DNA of 64,000 bases, from assembly GCA_963729935.1 (NCBI GenBank), contig CAVSPW010000002.1, positions 1,743,908 to 1,807,907 on the forward strand. The letters are read 5' to 3'. How positions within the stretch are numbered: position 1 is the stretch's first letter; each line of letters opens with the position of its first letter. Origin of the DNA: CAIKMD01 sp963729935. GTDB taxonomy: Bacteria; Pseudomonadota; Alphaproteobacteria; ATCC43930; CGMCC-115725. The position numbers were made by a program, and so were the translations under genes. This document shows positions 49,297-58,237 of the stretch, in pieces. The notes beneath the pieces are model-generated. The model ran no database searches and was not told the DNA's origin. It saw only the letters and a list, made by a program, of their open reading frames with translations.

Positions 49297-51918
49297 ATGG
49301 ATGATCTCCTGAAAGAATTTCTAACCGAGACCCTCGAAAATCTTGGGATTCTCGACTCCGAGCTCGTTCGCCTGGAGCAGAATCCGCAGGATCCGACGCT
49401 GCTTCAAAACATCTTCCGGATCGTGCATACGATCAAGGGAACGTGTGGTTTCCTCGGCCTCCCGCGCCTCCAAAAACTCGGGCACGCCGCCGAAAACGTG
49501 CTCGGCCGCTTCCGTGACGGCACCTTGCCCGTGACACCCGACGCGGTCGGGCTCGTGCTCGCAGCCATTGACGGAATCAAAAACATCGTCAACGTGCTCG
49601 CGGCGACTCAAGCAGAGCCGCCGGGCGACGACGCCAAGCTGATCGAGGAACTCGACCACCTCGCCGAAAGCAACGGCGAGACCATCGAAGCGCCCCCGCC
49701 CGCCGTGGAAGCGCTCGCGGCGGAGACAGGGCCGACAAGCGCGGCCCAGGCGGAGCCGATCCCGGTGGATCCAGGCGAGGTCGACCATGCCGTCGCCGAG
49801 AAGGCGATCGAGCCGGCCAAGACCGTTGATCCGGCGGCCGCGCCCGCGCCCGCGCAATCTCAGGCGGCGGATATCGGCGCTCAAGCGATTCGCGTCAATG
49901 TCGATCTGCTCGAACATCTGATGACGATCGCCAGCGAGCTTGTGCTCACCCGCAATCAGGTGATGCAGATCCTGCGCACGCAGAAAGACAGCGTGTTCGC
50001 CGCGGCTTTGCAGCGGTTGTCGCAAGTAACGACCGAACTGCAGGAAGGCGTCATGAAGACGCGCATGCAGCCGATCGGAAACGCTTGGGCCAAACTTCCG
50101 CGCCTTGTGCGCGATCTCGCCCGCGATCTCAGCAAGAAGCTCGATCTGCGCATGATCGGCGCCGAGACCGAACTCGATCGCCAAGTTCTCGAGATGGTCA
50201 GGGATCCGCTCACCCATATGGTGCGCAATTGCGCCGACCACGGCATCGAGACCCCGGCCGACCGCGTCGCGGCCGGAAAGCCCGAGACCGGCACGATTAC
50301 GCTCAACGCGCATCACGTCGGCGGACACATCGTCGTCGAAATCGGCGATGACGGTCGCGGAATCTCGAGCGAGCGAATCCGGAAGAAGGCCCTTGCCAAC
50401 GGGCTCGCCACCGAGGCCGAGCTCGCGGCCATGAACGACCAACAGATCCAACAGTTCGTCTTCCGGGCCGGGTTTTCGACTGCGGAGGCGGTGACCAACA
50501 TATCGGGCCGCGGCGTCGGACTTGATGTGGTGCGAACAAACATCGAAAAAATCGGCGGCACCGTCGAGCTCCGCACCGCGCCGGGAAAAGGAACGAAGTT
50601 CGTTATCAAAATCCCGCTGACGCTTGCGATCGTCTCGGCGCTCATCGTCGAATGCGTGAATGACCGTTTCGCCATCCCGCAAATCAACGTCATCGAGTTG
50701 GTCCATACGGCCGCGAACAGCGAACACCGCGTCGAACGGCTGAAGGGCGTCCCGGTACTGCGGCTCCGCGACAAGATCCTGCCGCTCGTCTCCTTGCGCA
50801 AGATGCTCGGTCTCGGCGGCGAAACCGCCGAATCAGGCGAATCATTCGTCGTCGTCACGCAGGTGGGCGCGCAGAGTTTCGGCATCCTGGTCGATCGGGT
50901 GTTCGATACAGAAGAAATCGTCGTGAAACCGGTCTCCCCGCTGCTCCGCGACCTGAGCGTTTACTCGGGAAACACCATCCTGGGCGATGGCGGCGTCGTG
51001 ATGATCCTCGATCCCAACGGCCTCACCGCGTTGGCCAATATCACCACCGAGGAAAGCGACGAGAAGACCGCGGCACAATCCGAGGAAAAGGGCAGTAAGC
51101 GGTCCGAGAACGTCATCCTCTTCCGCGCCGGCGGCGGCGAACCGAAGGCCCTCCCACTCGAGCTCATCGCGCGGCTTGAAATGCTCGATGGCTCGGCGTT
51201 CGAAGTCGCCAATCACCGCCCAGTCGTTCAATATCGCGGCGCGCTCATGCCGATCTTGTCGCTCGATCCCACGAGCCCGTTCACGCCGGCCAACCGGCAG
51301 CCGATCCTGGTCTTCTCGGAGAGCGACCGCTCGATCGGCGTCGCCGTCGACGAGATCATCGATATCGTCGAGACAGTCTACTCGGTCGATTTGCTCAGCG
51401 AGCGGCCGGGTATCCTTGGCAGCGCCATCATCGCGGGCAAGGCGACCGACCTCATCGATATCTCTCACCATTTGTCGGCGGCGGGGAATCACTGGTTCAA
51501 AAAGGAGACCCAGATTCCCTTCGGCGGCGACGGCCGTGCCCGGCGCATCCTGCTTGTCGACGACAGCCCGTTCCTGCGCAACATGCTGCTGCCGCTTTTG
51601 ACCACGGCGGGCTATGAGGTCGTGGGTGCTGAATCCGCCGAAACGGCGTTGAAGCTGTGCGAGAATGGCGAACGCTTCGATCTCATCATCAGCGACATCG
51701 AAATGCCACGTACCGACGGCTTCGGCTTCGCGATGAAGGTGCGCGAAAGCGAAAATTGGCGCGAAACGCCGCTGGTCGCGCTGACCTCGCATGTCAGCCC
51801 GAAAGATGAAGAGCGCGGCCGCAAATCGGGCTTCCAGCGCCACGTGCCGAAGCTCGATCCCGGCCTTCTGCTCCAGGCAATCTCAGAGACACTCGCGCCG
51901 CATAAGGACGCCGCATGA
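49297..51918 (+). CDS. cheA: hybrid chemotaxis histidine kinase CheA with extra CheW-like and receiver domains
   Basis: An 873-residue kinase. The Hpt (P1) domain has the phosphorylated His at residue 44 in RIVHTIKGTCGF. A long Ala/Pro-rich linker (about 115-195) replaces a recognisable P2. Dimerisation helices (LEHLMTIASELVLTRNQVMQIL) and the HATPase follow (VRNCADHGIE, IGDDGRGIS, ISGRGVGLDVVRTNIEKIGG). A first CheW-like domain covers ~440-580, a second CheW-like domain ~605-735 (ILFRAGGGEPKALPLELIARLEML), and a C-terminal receiver ~745-873 has ILLVDDSPF, LIISDIEMPRTDG and VALTSH. It overlaps cheW by 4 bases. Confidence 0.94.
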   Translation: MDDLLKEFLTETLENLGILDSELVRLEQNPQDPTLLQNIFRIVHTIKGTCGFLGLPRLQKLGHAAENVLGRFRDGTLPVTPDAVGLVLAAIDGIKNIVNVLAATQAEPPGDDAKLIEELDHLAESNGETIEAPPPAVEALAAETGPTSAAQAEPIPVDPGEVDHAVAEKAIEPAKTVDPAAAPAPAQSQAADIGAQAIRVNVDLLEHLMTIASELVLTRNQVMQILRTQKDSVFAAALQRLSQVTTELQEGVMKTRMQPIGNAWAKLPRLVRDLARDLSKKLDLRMIGAETELDRQVLEMVRDPLTHMVRNCADHGIETPADRVAAGKPETGTITLNAHHVGGHIVVEIGDDGRGISSERIRKKALANGLATEAELAAMNDQQIQQFVFRAGFSTAEAVTNISGRGVGLDVVRTNIEKIGGTVELRTAPGKGTKFVIKIPLTLAIVSALIVECVNDRFAIPQINVIELVHTAANSEHRVERLKGVPVLRLRDKILPLVSLRKMLGLGGETAESGESFVVVTQVGAQSFGILVDRVFDTEEIVVKPVSPLLRDLSVYSGNTILGDGGVVMILDPNGLTALANITTEESDEKTAAQSEEKGSKRSENVILFRAGGGEPKALPLELIARLEMLDGSAFEVANHRPVVQYRGALMPILSLDPTSPFTPANRQPILVFSESDRSIGVAVDEIIDIVETVYSVDLLSERPGILGSAIIAGKATDLIDISHHLSAAGNHWFKKETQIPFGGDGRARRILLVDDSPFLRNMLLPLLTTAGYEVVGAESAETALKLCENGERFDLIISDIEMPRTDGFGFAMKVRESENWRETPLVALTSHVSPKDEERGRKSGFQRHVPKLDPGLLLQAISETLAPHKDAA

Positions 51919-52406
51919 CCCAGGAAACCCAAAAGACCCCGAAAACCGGCGGCGAGCCCGCCGCTACGGGCGGCGACTTCGTGACCTTCACGATCGCTGG
52001 CCAGATGTTCGGCGTGCCGGTACTCGCCGTCCAGGACGTGCTGCGTCCGCAGGCCATCACCCGTGTTCCGATGGCGCCGTCGGACATCTTGGGGTCGCTC
52101 AATCTGCGCGGGCGCATCGTCACGGTGGTCGACACGCGCCACCGGCTTGGCTTGCCGAAGGCTGATTCGACCGAACAGCCGATGAGCATCGTCGTGCCGC
52201 ATCGCGACGACCTTTATGCCTTGGCCGTCGATCGCGTCGGCGAAGTCCTCAGTCTCACCGCGGAAAATTTCGAGTCCAACCCAGCCACTCTCGATTCGGG
52301 CTGGCGCGAGGTCGCGAGCGGCGTCTATCGCCTGAAAGAGGGACTTCTCGTTCTGATCGACGTGGCCCAGCTCTTGCGCCTTGGCGCCGCCGCGCACGCT
52401 GCATGA
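51915..52406 (+). CDS. cheW: chemotaxis coupling protein CheW
   Basis: A 163-residue CheW scaffold that links receptors to CheA. After a ~20-residue polar start the fold reads FVTFTIAGQMFGVPVLAVQDVLRPQAITRVPMAPSDILGSLNLRGRIVTVVDTRHRLGL, which carries the conserved NLRG segment that binds MCPs and CheA. The end has GLLVLIDVAQLLRLG. It overlaps cheA (ATGA) and is followed by the response-regulator gene 15 bases later. Confidence 0.96.
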   Translation: MTQETQKTPKTGGEPAATGGDFVTFTIAGQMFGVPVLAVQDVLRPQAITRVPMAPSDILGSLNLRGRIVTVVDTRHRLGLPKADSTEQPMSIVVPHRDDLYALAVDRVGEVLSLTAENFESNPATLDSGWREVASGVYRLKEGLLVLIDVAQLLRLGAAAHAA

Positions 52407-52421
52407 GTACGGGAGCATCGC

Positions 52422-52790
52422 TTGAAGAAGAGCTGGCTTATCGTCGATGATTCACGCGTGATACGCAGTATCGCGCGCGGAATCCTTCATGACCTTGGCT
52501 TCGACACGGATGAGGCCGAGGACGGGAAACAAGCGCTTGCTGCTTGTATCAAGCACATGCCCGACGCGGTTCTCCTCGACTGGAATATGCCCGTCATGAA
52601 CGGCATCGACTTCCTGCGCGAATTGCGCGCCATGCCGGGCGGGAAGGAGCCAAAGGTCTTTTTCTGCACCACCGAAAACGATATGAGCCATATCACACAA
52701 GCCCTGGAAACCGGTGCCGACGAATTCATCATGAAACCGTTCGACGCCGAGATTTTATCGTCCAAACTCGCGCTGCAAGGCTTGACCTGA
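52422..52790 (+). CDS. CheY-like response regulator (second in operon)
   Basis: A 122-residue single-domain receiver, different from the cheY at 48.1 kb. Motifs: WLIVDDSRVIRSIAR, phospho-Asp in VLLDWNMPVMNGIDFL, FFCTTEN with Thr, and EFIMKPFDAEIL with Lys. It uses TTG as start (K-K-S-W-L-I-V-D-D next), with GGGAG about 8 bases upstream. Position between cheW and cheR suggests it serves as an alternative CheA phosphate acceptor or sink, or the motor ligand; which of the two CheY proteins binds FliM cannot be told. Confidence 0.93.
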   Translation: MKKSWLIVDDSRVIRSIARGILHDLGFDTDEAEDGKQALAACIKHMPDAVLLDWNMPVMNGIDFLRELRAMPGGKEPKVFFCTTENDMSHITQALETGADEFIMKPFDAEILSSKLALQGLT

Positions 52791-52806
52791 GGCGGCGGGT
52801 CCAGCG

Positions 52807-53649
52807 ATGAAGGATGAAATTTTTACATTTCTCGCGAAGCTGCTGCGAGAGCAATCCGGTCTCGCCTTGCCGCGCGACAAGGAGTATCTGCTCGAATCGC
52901 GCTTGACGCCCGTCGCCCGTCGCCATGGACATCAGACCATCGAAGCGATGTGGCCCGCGATCAAGGGTGGGCAAAACCGCGCGATCGAGCGCGACATCGT
53001 CGAGGCGATGACCACCAATGAGACGTTCTTCTTCCGCGACGCCGGCACCTTCGACACTTTTCGCAAGGCCGTTCTGCCGGCCATTCTTACTGCGCGCGCC
53101 GCCGCAAAGACGCTGCGTATCTGGTTTGCGGCGTCTTCGAGCGGCCAGGAGCCGTATTCCGTGGCCATCATCCTCGAGGAAGAGCGCGCGCGCCTTGCCG
53201 GCTGGAACGTGGACATGGTCGGTACCGATATCTCGAATGAAATGGTTCAGCGCTCGCGCGACGGCCTCTACACGCATTTCGAGGCGCAGCGCGGCCTGCC
53301 CATCCAAATGCTTGCCAAGTATTTCGACAAGGAAGAGCAAGGTTGGCGCGTCAAAGCGCCATTGCGCGAACGCATCAAGTTCAAGACCTTTAATTTGCTG
53401 GAAAATTTCGCGGCGCTCGGTACTTTCGATGTCATCTTCTGCCGCAACGTGCTTATCTATTTCGATCTCGCGACAAAGCGCGACATTCTGGACCGAATGA
53501 ACCGCCAGATGGCGAAGACCGGGGCCTTGTTTCTCGGCGGCGCCGAGACCGTTATCGGCGTGAGCGACAAGTTCATTCCCCATCCCGGGCATGCCGGCAT
53601 CTTCGTCCCGGTCCAATCCGTCGTACTCGATCGGGCTGTGGGACAGTAA
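52807..53649 (+). CDS. cheR: chemotaxis protein methyltransferase CheR
   Basis: A 280-residue SAM-dependent glutamate methyltransferase that modifies MCPs during adaptation. The N-terminal helical domain (FTFLAKLLREQSGLALPRDKEYLLESRLTP) is followed by TTNETFFFRDAGTF, the SAM-binding IWFAASSSGQEPYSVAIILEE, GTDISNEMVQRSRDGLY and FDVIFCRNVLIYFD, all CheR hallmarks. It ends one base before the GTG start region of the unknown che-operon gene (TAAC-GTG). Confidence 0.95.
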   Translation: MKDEIFTFLAKLLREQSGLALPRDKEYLLESRLTPVARRHGHQTIEAMWPAIKGGQNRAIERDIVEAMTTNETFFFRDAGTFDTFRKAVLPAILTARAAAKTLRIWFAASSSGQEPYSVAIILEEERARLAGWNVDMVGTDISNEMVQRSRDGLYTHFEAQRGLPIQMLAKYFDKEEQGWRVKAPLRERIKFKTFNLLENFAALGTFDVIFCRNVLIYFDLATKRDILDRMNRQMAKTGALFLGGAETVIGVSDKFIPHPGHAGIFVPVQSVVLDRAVGQ

Positions 53650-53650
53650 C

Positions 53651-54673
53651 GTGATCGACGCCGCCGCCTTCGAAAGCGAAGCTGCGGATCCGCTCGCCTC
53701 TCCACCGGAGGCGCAAAAATCGGTCGACGAACTGATCGCGGCCACCGGTGGCGGCGCGAACGCGATCTTCGATTTCCGGCACAAGGTATTCGCCCTTCCG
53801 GGCGCACGCTTTGCGCTCGATCAGCATAAGCAGGCGGCGATGTTCCACATCTATCTCGGCAATCTCGCGGTCTCGCTCACGCCCCTGGTGTTGCGCCGCG
53901 AGTTCAGCATCGAGGTGAGTTCGCTCGACAGCCAATTGATCGAGTTGGCCAGCCAGGCGCTTCGCCACGTAAAAGAGGTTCGGCCGGGCGATTCGATTCC
54001 AAAGGAGCTGGTTGACGGCAGCGCCTCGTGGTCCGTCGAAGAGCGCCACCGCTTGCTCGCGAAGGCCAAGCTCTTGGCACAGGTTGCGACCTGGTTTGCT
54101 CAGGACGGGGCCGCCGCCTCCGTCGAAGACCTTCTGGCGGTGACAGAGGATGACCTCGTCGCCAAAGAAGAGTTTCAGAACGCGTTCGCCCAGATCGCGC
54201 AATCGCTCGGCCTCGATCGAAGCCGCAGCCAGGAGATCATCGACCATATCGATTCGATCGCGCGCGAGTTATGCTATATCGAAGCATTGCGCGATCACGC
54301 TGGCCAAATGCGCTCGATCCACGAGAAGGTGCTTCAGCTTTCGCGCATGGCGAAGGGCGACCCTGAAATCAGCGAGGGGCTGAGGCGTGCGCAGACATTG
54401 CTCAAGCAGCCGGTGGCGGAATTCTCGAATCGATTTGCCCAGGTCGACGCACAAACATCGGATTTGCTGGCGATGCTGCGCAACCCGCACGGCCAGATCA
54501 AGATCATTCGCGAGGCGCGCGACGATATCCACTCGAACCTTTTGCCATGGAACGATATTTTCGATCGCTGGCGTGATCAGCAGCTCATCCTCAATCACAG
54601 CACCGATGAAAGCGTGCATGCGCTTTACCACTGGCTTGCGGCAAAATACGCGCCGTCGCGGGTCTGGCGCTGA
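53651..54673 (+). CDS. uncharacterised che-operon protein between cheR and cheB
   Basis: A 340-residue soluble protein with GTG start one base after the cheR stop. I recognise no named domain. Residues ~50-130 contain VFALPGARFALDQHKQAAMFHIYLGNLAVSLTPLVLRREFSIEVSS; the rest is almost entirely helical and likely coiled-coil (LRDHAGQMRSIHEKVLQLSRMAKG, EFSNRFAQVDAQTSDLLAMLR), ending in ILNHSTDESVHALYHWLAAKYAP. No signal peptide or TM helix. Its fixed place in the operon and coiled-coil nature suggest a signalling-array or adaptation accessory protein. Function unknown. Confidence 0.85.
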   Translation: MIDAAAFESEAADPLASPPEAQKSVDELIAATGGGANAIFDFRHKVFALPGARFALDQHKQAAMFHIYLGNLAVSLTPLVLRREFSIEVSSLDSQLIELASQALRHVKEVRPGDSIPKELVDGSASWSVEERHRLLAKAKLLAQVATWFAQDGAAASVEDLLAVTEDDLVAKEEFQNAFAQIAQSLGLDRSRSQEIIDHIDSIARELCYIEALRDHAGQMRSIHEKVLQLSRMAKGDPEISEGLRRAQTLLKQPVAEFSNRFAQVDAQTSDLLAMLRNPHGQIKIIREARDDIHSNLLPWNDIFDRWRDQQLILNHSTDESVHALYHWLAAKYAPSRVWR

Positions 54674-54768
54674 GCGCTGTCGCATGGATAGAATCTGGGC
54701 CCATCTTTGAATTGCATATTGCCGCCACGCGCCGTTGCGCGCGGCCTGCCGAGGGGAAATAGATCGTC

Positions 54769-55872
54769 GTGAGCGACCCACGAACATCGAATGCGGGGGA
54801 AACCCAGGGATCGCGCCGTGTGCTCTTATGCGACGATAGCGCGGTGATCCGCAGCTTTTACCGCCGCGCGCTCGATAGCGATCCGGGCATCGCCGTGATC
54901 GCATCGGTTGGCAATGGCCAAGCCGCGATCGACGCGCTGGCGCAGTACGAAGTCGATGTCGTCGTCCTTGACATCGAAATGCCGGTCATGGACGGGCTGA
55001 CCGCGCTGCCGCGCCTGCTCGCGGCACAGCCCGGGCTCAAGGTTCTCGTCGTTTCCGGCCTGACGCCGCGAGGCGCCGATATCAGCTACAAGGCCCTGGT
55101 CGCGGGTGCGGCCGAATGCGTCCTGAAGCCCGGCACCACCGATCCTGGCGCCGCGAGCGAATTCCAGCGCGAGCTGGTCGCCAAGGTCCGTGCGCTTGCC
55201 GACGCGCGGCGCAGCAAGCTCGGCAAAGCCACCGCCGTTGCCAAGCCTGAAACGCGCGCGCCGAGATTGGCGCTGGCGCGCGCCGGTGCGGCACCGGTGC
55301 GCGCGATCGCGATTGCCTCATCGACCGGCGGCCCGTCTGCCTTGCTGCAACTCATTCCCGCGCTCAAGGATGGTCCCAAGCAGCCGATTTTTATCACGCA
55401 ACACATGCCCCCGCGCTTCACCACATCGCTTGCCGAGCATCTGTCGCGTGTCGGCGGCCGTCCGGCCGCTGAAGCCGTCGATGGCGAGACCGTCAGCGAG
55501 GGCCGTATCTATGTCGCACCGGGCGATTGGCACATGACCATCGAGGCGTCAAGCACGCCCAAGCTGCGCCTCGTGCAATCTCCGCCCGTCAATTTCTGCC
55601 GTCCCTCCGCCGATCCGATGTTGCAAAGCATGGCGAAGGTCTACGGAGGCGGAATCCTATGCGCCGTGCTGACGGGCATGGGCTGCGACGGATTGGCTGG
55701 CGCGGGTGATGTGGTCGCCGCGGGCGGAACGGTCATCGCGCAGGATCAAGCGACGAGCGTCGTCTGGGGCATGCCGGGTGCTGTGGCAAATGCCGGCCTC
55801 TGTAGCGCGGTCCTGCCATTGGACGCGCTCGGTGCCTATATCCGTAAGGCGACGATGCGCGCTTACGCCTAG
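54769..55872 (+). CDS. cheB: chemotaxis response regulator protein-glutamate methylesterase CheB
   Basis: CheB removes methyl groups from MCPs. The 367-residue protein has an N-terminal receiver (VLLCDDSAVIRSFYRRAL, phospho-Asp in VVLDIEMPVMDGLTAL, Lys in AECVLKPG), a linker of ~40 residues, then the methylesterase domain: Ser in IASSTGGPSALLQLI, His in FITQHMPPRFTTSLAEHL, Asp in CAVLTGMGCDGLAG. All three catalytic residues are present. GTG start with GAGGGG upstream. Last gene of the che operon, 95 bases after the unknown gene and 53 bases before tRNA-Arg. Confidence 0.96.
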   Translation: MSDPRTSNAGETQGSRRVLLCDDSAVIRSFYRRALDSDPGIAVIASVGNGQAAIDALAQYEVDVVVLDIEMPVMDGLTALPRLLAAQPGLKVLVVSGLTPRGADISYKALVAGAAECVLKPGTTDPGAASEFQRELVAKVRALADARRSKLGKATAVAKPETRAPRLALARAGAAPVRAIAIASSTGGPSALLQLIPALKDGPKQPIFITQHMPPRFTTSLAEHLSRVGGRPAAEAVDGETVSEGRIYVAPGDWHMTIEASSTPKLRLVQSPPVNFCRPSADPMLQSMAKVYGGGILCAVLTGMGCDGLAGAGDVVAAGGTVIAQDQATSVVWGMPGAVANAGLCSAVLPLDALGAYIRKATMRAYA

Positions 55873-55925
55873 CACGGCGCTGCCGGTTGCGCCCCTGCGC
55901 GGCTTCGCCTATCGTCTCCCACCAA

Positions 55926-56002
<77 letters not shown>

Positions 56003-56374
56003 GAATTCCCGTTGAATCACCGAGTTTTGTCGGCGGCTCGACCGGGGTCGGCGCAACACACCGCGCCAACCCGTGAAGCTCGAAATGTAAAAGCGAACGG
56101 GAACTGGCTTTGCCAGAACTGTGGAAGGCTTGTCGACGCCGACCCGCAGAAATTTGTCATCGAGCCGCTCGCCGACTGGAAACGCGACGCACAAGAGCGC
56201 GCATTGCGAGAGCGCGGATCGCGGACATCAATTGGCGGCCCCGCCTTGCGCACCCCCTAAAAGCCGTATCTAATGCCGCCATAGAGCGTCGGAAGCGACG
56301 ACCAAGAAGCGGCGGCGCCGGCATCCGGCAAGAACAAGAAAGTGCCGCGGGCGATTTTGATGGGGGAGGAAGGA
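56003..56374. other. region between tRNA-Arg and the NMT1-like gene
   Basis: About 370 bases holding the zinc-finger gene fragment (56087-56260) and the leader of the next gene. I looked for a TPP riboswitch because the next protein is NMT1/THI5-like; no such motif is present. No repeat of the tRNA 3' end was seen within the window. Confidence 0.5.
56087..56260 (+). pseudogene. remnant of an HNH/zinc-finger-type domain gene
   Basis: The frame encodes ANGNWLCQNCGRLVDADPQK followed by FVIEPLADWKRDAQERALRE and then stops at 56260. The W-L-C-Q-N-C-[AG]-[KR]-L-[IV]-D pattern followed by an LxxWKxxAE-type helix is one I know from a small zinc-binding/HNH-like module in proteins of predicted restriction or defence function. 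There is no plausible start or the upstream half of the module, so this looks like a truncated leftover. It lies 85 bases after tRNA-Arg, which fits decay of an integrated element. Homology is from memory, so moderate certainty. Confidence 0.5.
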
Positions 56375-57337
56375 ATGAAGAAGCTTTTATTGTGCGGTCT
56401 CGCCATGGCTGCGCTCGCCGGGGCGTTTGCGTTTCCAGCGCAGGCCAAAGATGTCGTGAATGTCGGTAAGGCGGATCGTGCCGCGACGCCGATCATTCCC
56501 GTCGATGTCGGGGTCAAGACCGGCATTTTCGCCAAGCACGGCCTCGATGTGCAGATCTCCAATTTCGGCGGCGGCGGCAAGCTGCATCAGGCCATGGCCG
56601 CAGGCAGCATCGATATCGGCGTCGGCGCCGGCCCGGAAATGGCGCTCATCGCCAAAGGCTCGCCCGAGCTCGCGATCTGCGACTGTTTCCCCTCCGTGCG
56701 CTTCATCGGCATTGCGGTGCCGGACGGCTCGCCCATCCACACCGTCGCCGAGCTCAAGGGCAAGCGGATGGGCGTCTCCAGCATCGGCTCCCTCACCTAT
56801 TGGCTCGCGCTTCAGCTCGAGAAGACGCATGGCTGGGGCGCCGACGGCGTCAAGATCGTCGCCATCGGCAACGGCGCGGCGAGCATCGTCTCCGCCTTCC
56901 GCACCAATCAGGTCGATGCCGACATCTCCGCAACCTCCGTGCTCTTCAATATGCAGGCGGAACACGTCGCGCATCTCCTCATTCCGGTGTCCGACTATGT
57001 CGGCAATCTCGCCGGCGGCGCCGTTTTCGCGACGAAGCATGTCATCGACACCAACCCCGCCACGCTGCGCCGCTTCCTCGCCGGCTGGTTCGATACGGTC
57101 GACTTCATGCGCAAGCATAAGACCGAGGCGGTCAAGATCATGAGCGAGGTGACGGGCTTCGCGCCCGCGGTCGAGAGCAAGGAATACGATCTGACGATCA
57201 GCGGTTTCAGCAAGGACGGCAGATTCGACGCGGAATCGCTCAAGAACCTCGAGCAATCCTTCACCGATCTGAAGCTGGTCGAGACGCCGCCCGACATGAC
57301 CAAGCTTTACACGGAGGCATTCCTGCCGAAGCACTAG
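56375..57337 (+). CDS. ABC transporter substrate-binding protein, NMT1/THI5-like (SsuA/TauA type)
   Basis: A 320-residue periplasmic binding protein. A signal peptide ends FAFPAQA near residue 24, followed by KDVVNVGKADRAATPIIPVDVGVKTGIFAKHGLDVQISNFGGGGKLHQAMAAGSIDIGVG, the typical SsuA/NMT1 opening lobe. The hinge segment is ELKGKRMGVSSIGSLTYWLALQL. GGGGGAGG precedes ATG 56375. No permease or ATPase is adjacent. The next two genes follow within 4 and 40 bases, so the three probably form a unit for uptake and processing of an unknown compound. Confidence 0.9.
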   Translation: MKKLLLCGLAMAALAGAFAFPAQAKDVVNVGKADRAATPIIPVDVGVKTGIFAKHGLDVQISNFGGGGKLHQAMAAGSIDIGVGAGPEMALIAKGSPELAICDCFPSVRFIGIAVPDGSPIHTVAELKGKRMGVSSIGSLTYWLALQLEKTHGWGADGVKIVAIGNGAASIVSAFRTNQVDADISATSVLFNMQAEHVAHLLIPVSDYVGNLAGGAVFATKHVIDTNPATLRRFLAGWFDTVDFMRKHKTEAVKIMSEVTGFAPAVESKEYDLTISGFSKDGRFDAESLKNLEQSFTDLKLVETPPDMTKLYTEAFLPKH

Positions 57338-57340
57338 GCG

Positions 57341-58198
57341 ATGCTCGAGATCCGCGCCGACCGTGAAGTCATCAGGAAGGATGTGAAAGCGATGCCCAGG
57401 ACCTCACATGCGACCGCTACCCGGCCTCGTTCGAAGGCCGACGCGGCCCAGACCGCCCCGCGCGGCGACGGCGTGGTCGCGCGCCTCGACCGCGAGGTCG
57501 ACGGCTTCGTGCGCCGCGTGCGCTTCTTCCGCGAGCCCTTGACCAAGGGCCGCGCGCATATGTTCGTCTTGCAGCACCGCCAAAACACGCGGCAGCGCAA
57601 TTCGGTCTTGAAGCTGCGCGTTGCAACCAATTGTCCCGATTGGGACGTGCGCATGCGCATCATCGGCGCTTGCACCGAGGAGGTTATCGCCGATCACGAG
57701 CATGGCGGCGGTCATCCCCATTGGGCGATCCTCGAGGAACTCGGCACCAAGGTCGGGCTGAAACGCGATGCGATCCGAAACGCGAAACTCCTCTCCTCGA
57801 CCCAACTCTGCTGGCTCGCCTGGGAAGCGCTGATGTCGAACCGGCACTGGCTCGAAGGGCTGATCGCCAATACCTGCGCCGAGCGCACCAACATCCCGGG
57901 CTATGGCGAAGGCGCGATCAGGAAGCTCGGCTGGTTCGGGATGGAGCGCGGGCGCTGGGGCAAGCTCTTCGGCCTCAAAGACGACGACCTCAATTTCTTC
58001 GAGCTTCATACCGCGGCCGATATCGCTCATTCGGACCTGGGCTGGCGAACCGTCGCCGAGCATGCCGACAAGCTCGGCCTCGCCGATCAGATCGTGCGCG
58101 CCTGCCACGTCAATCTGCGCGTGTGGGAGACCTATATCGACGGCATCGCGGCGGGCGGCGACGCGCTCGACCGCGGCGAGACGCCGGACTGGGCCTGA
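57341..58198 (+). CDS. TenA/PqqC-like (haem-oxygenase fold) protein
   Basis: A 285-residue helical protein of the TenA/PqqC or iron-containing redox-enzyme group. After a ~45-residue basic leader the domain reads LDREVDGFVRRVRFFREPLTKGRAHMFVLQHRQNTRQRNSVLKLRVATNCPDWDVRMRIIGACTEEVIADHEHGGGHPHWAILEEL, with several His and Glu residues placed as possible metal ligands, and later FFELHTAADIAHSDLGW. Such proteins hydrolyse thiamine breakdown products, complete PQQ, or oxidise small substrates with iron. ATG 57341 starts 3 bases after the previous stop; ATG 57392 is an alternative. Confidence 0.8.
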   Translation: MLEIRADREVIRKDVKAMPRTSHATATRPRSKADAAQTAPRGDGVVARLDREVDGFVRRVRFFREPLTKGRAHMFVLQHRQNTRQRNSVLKLRVATNCPDWDVRMRIIGACTEEVIADHEHGGGHPHWAILEELGTKVGLKRDAIRNAKLLSSTQLCWLAWEALMSNRHWLEGLIANTCAERTNIPGYGEGAIRKLGWFGMERGRWGKLFGLKDDDLNFFELHTAADIAHSDLGWRTVAEHADKLGLADQIVRACHVNLRVWETYIDGIAAGGDALDRGETPDWA

Positions 58199-58237
58199 GC
58201 GCGGCAATCACATCACACAAAAGAAAGGCATATCTCG

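Noticed and set aside
56261..56374. TPP riboswitch ahead of the NMT1/THI5-like gene
   Set aside because: The conserved CUGAGA and ACCUGAU elements are absent.
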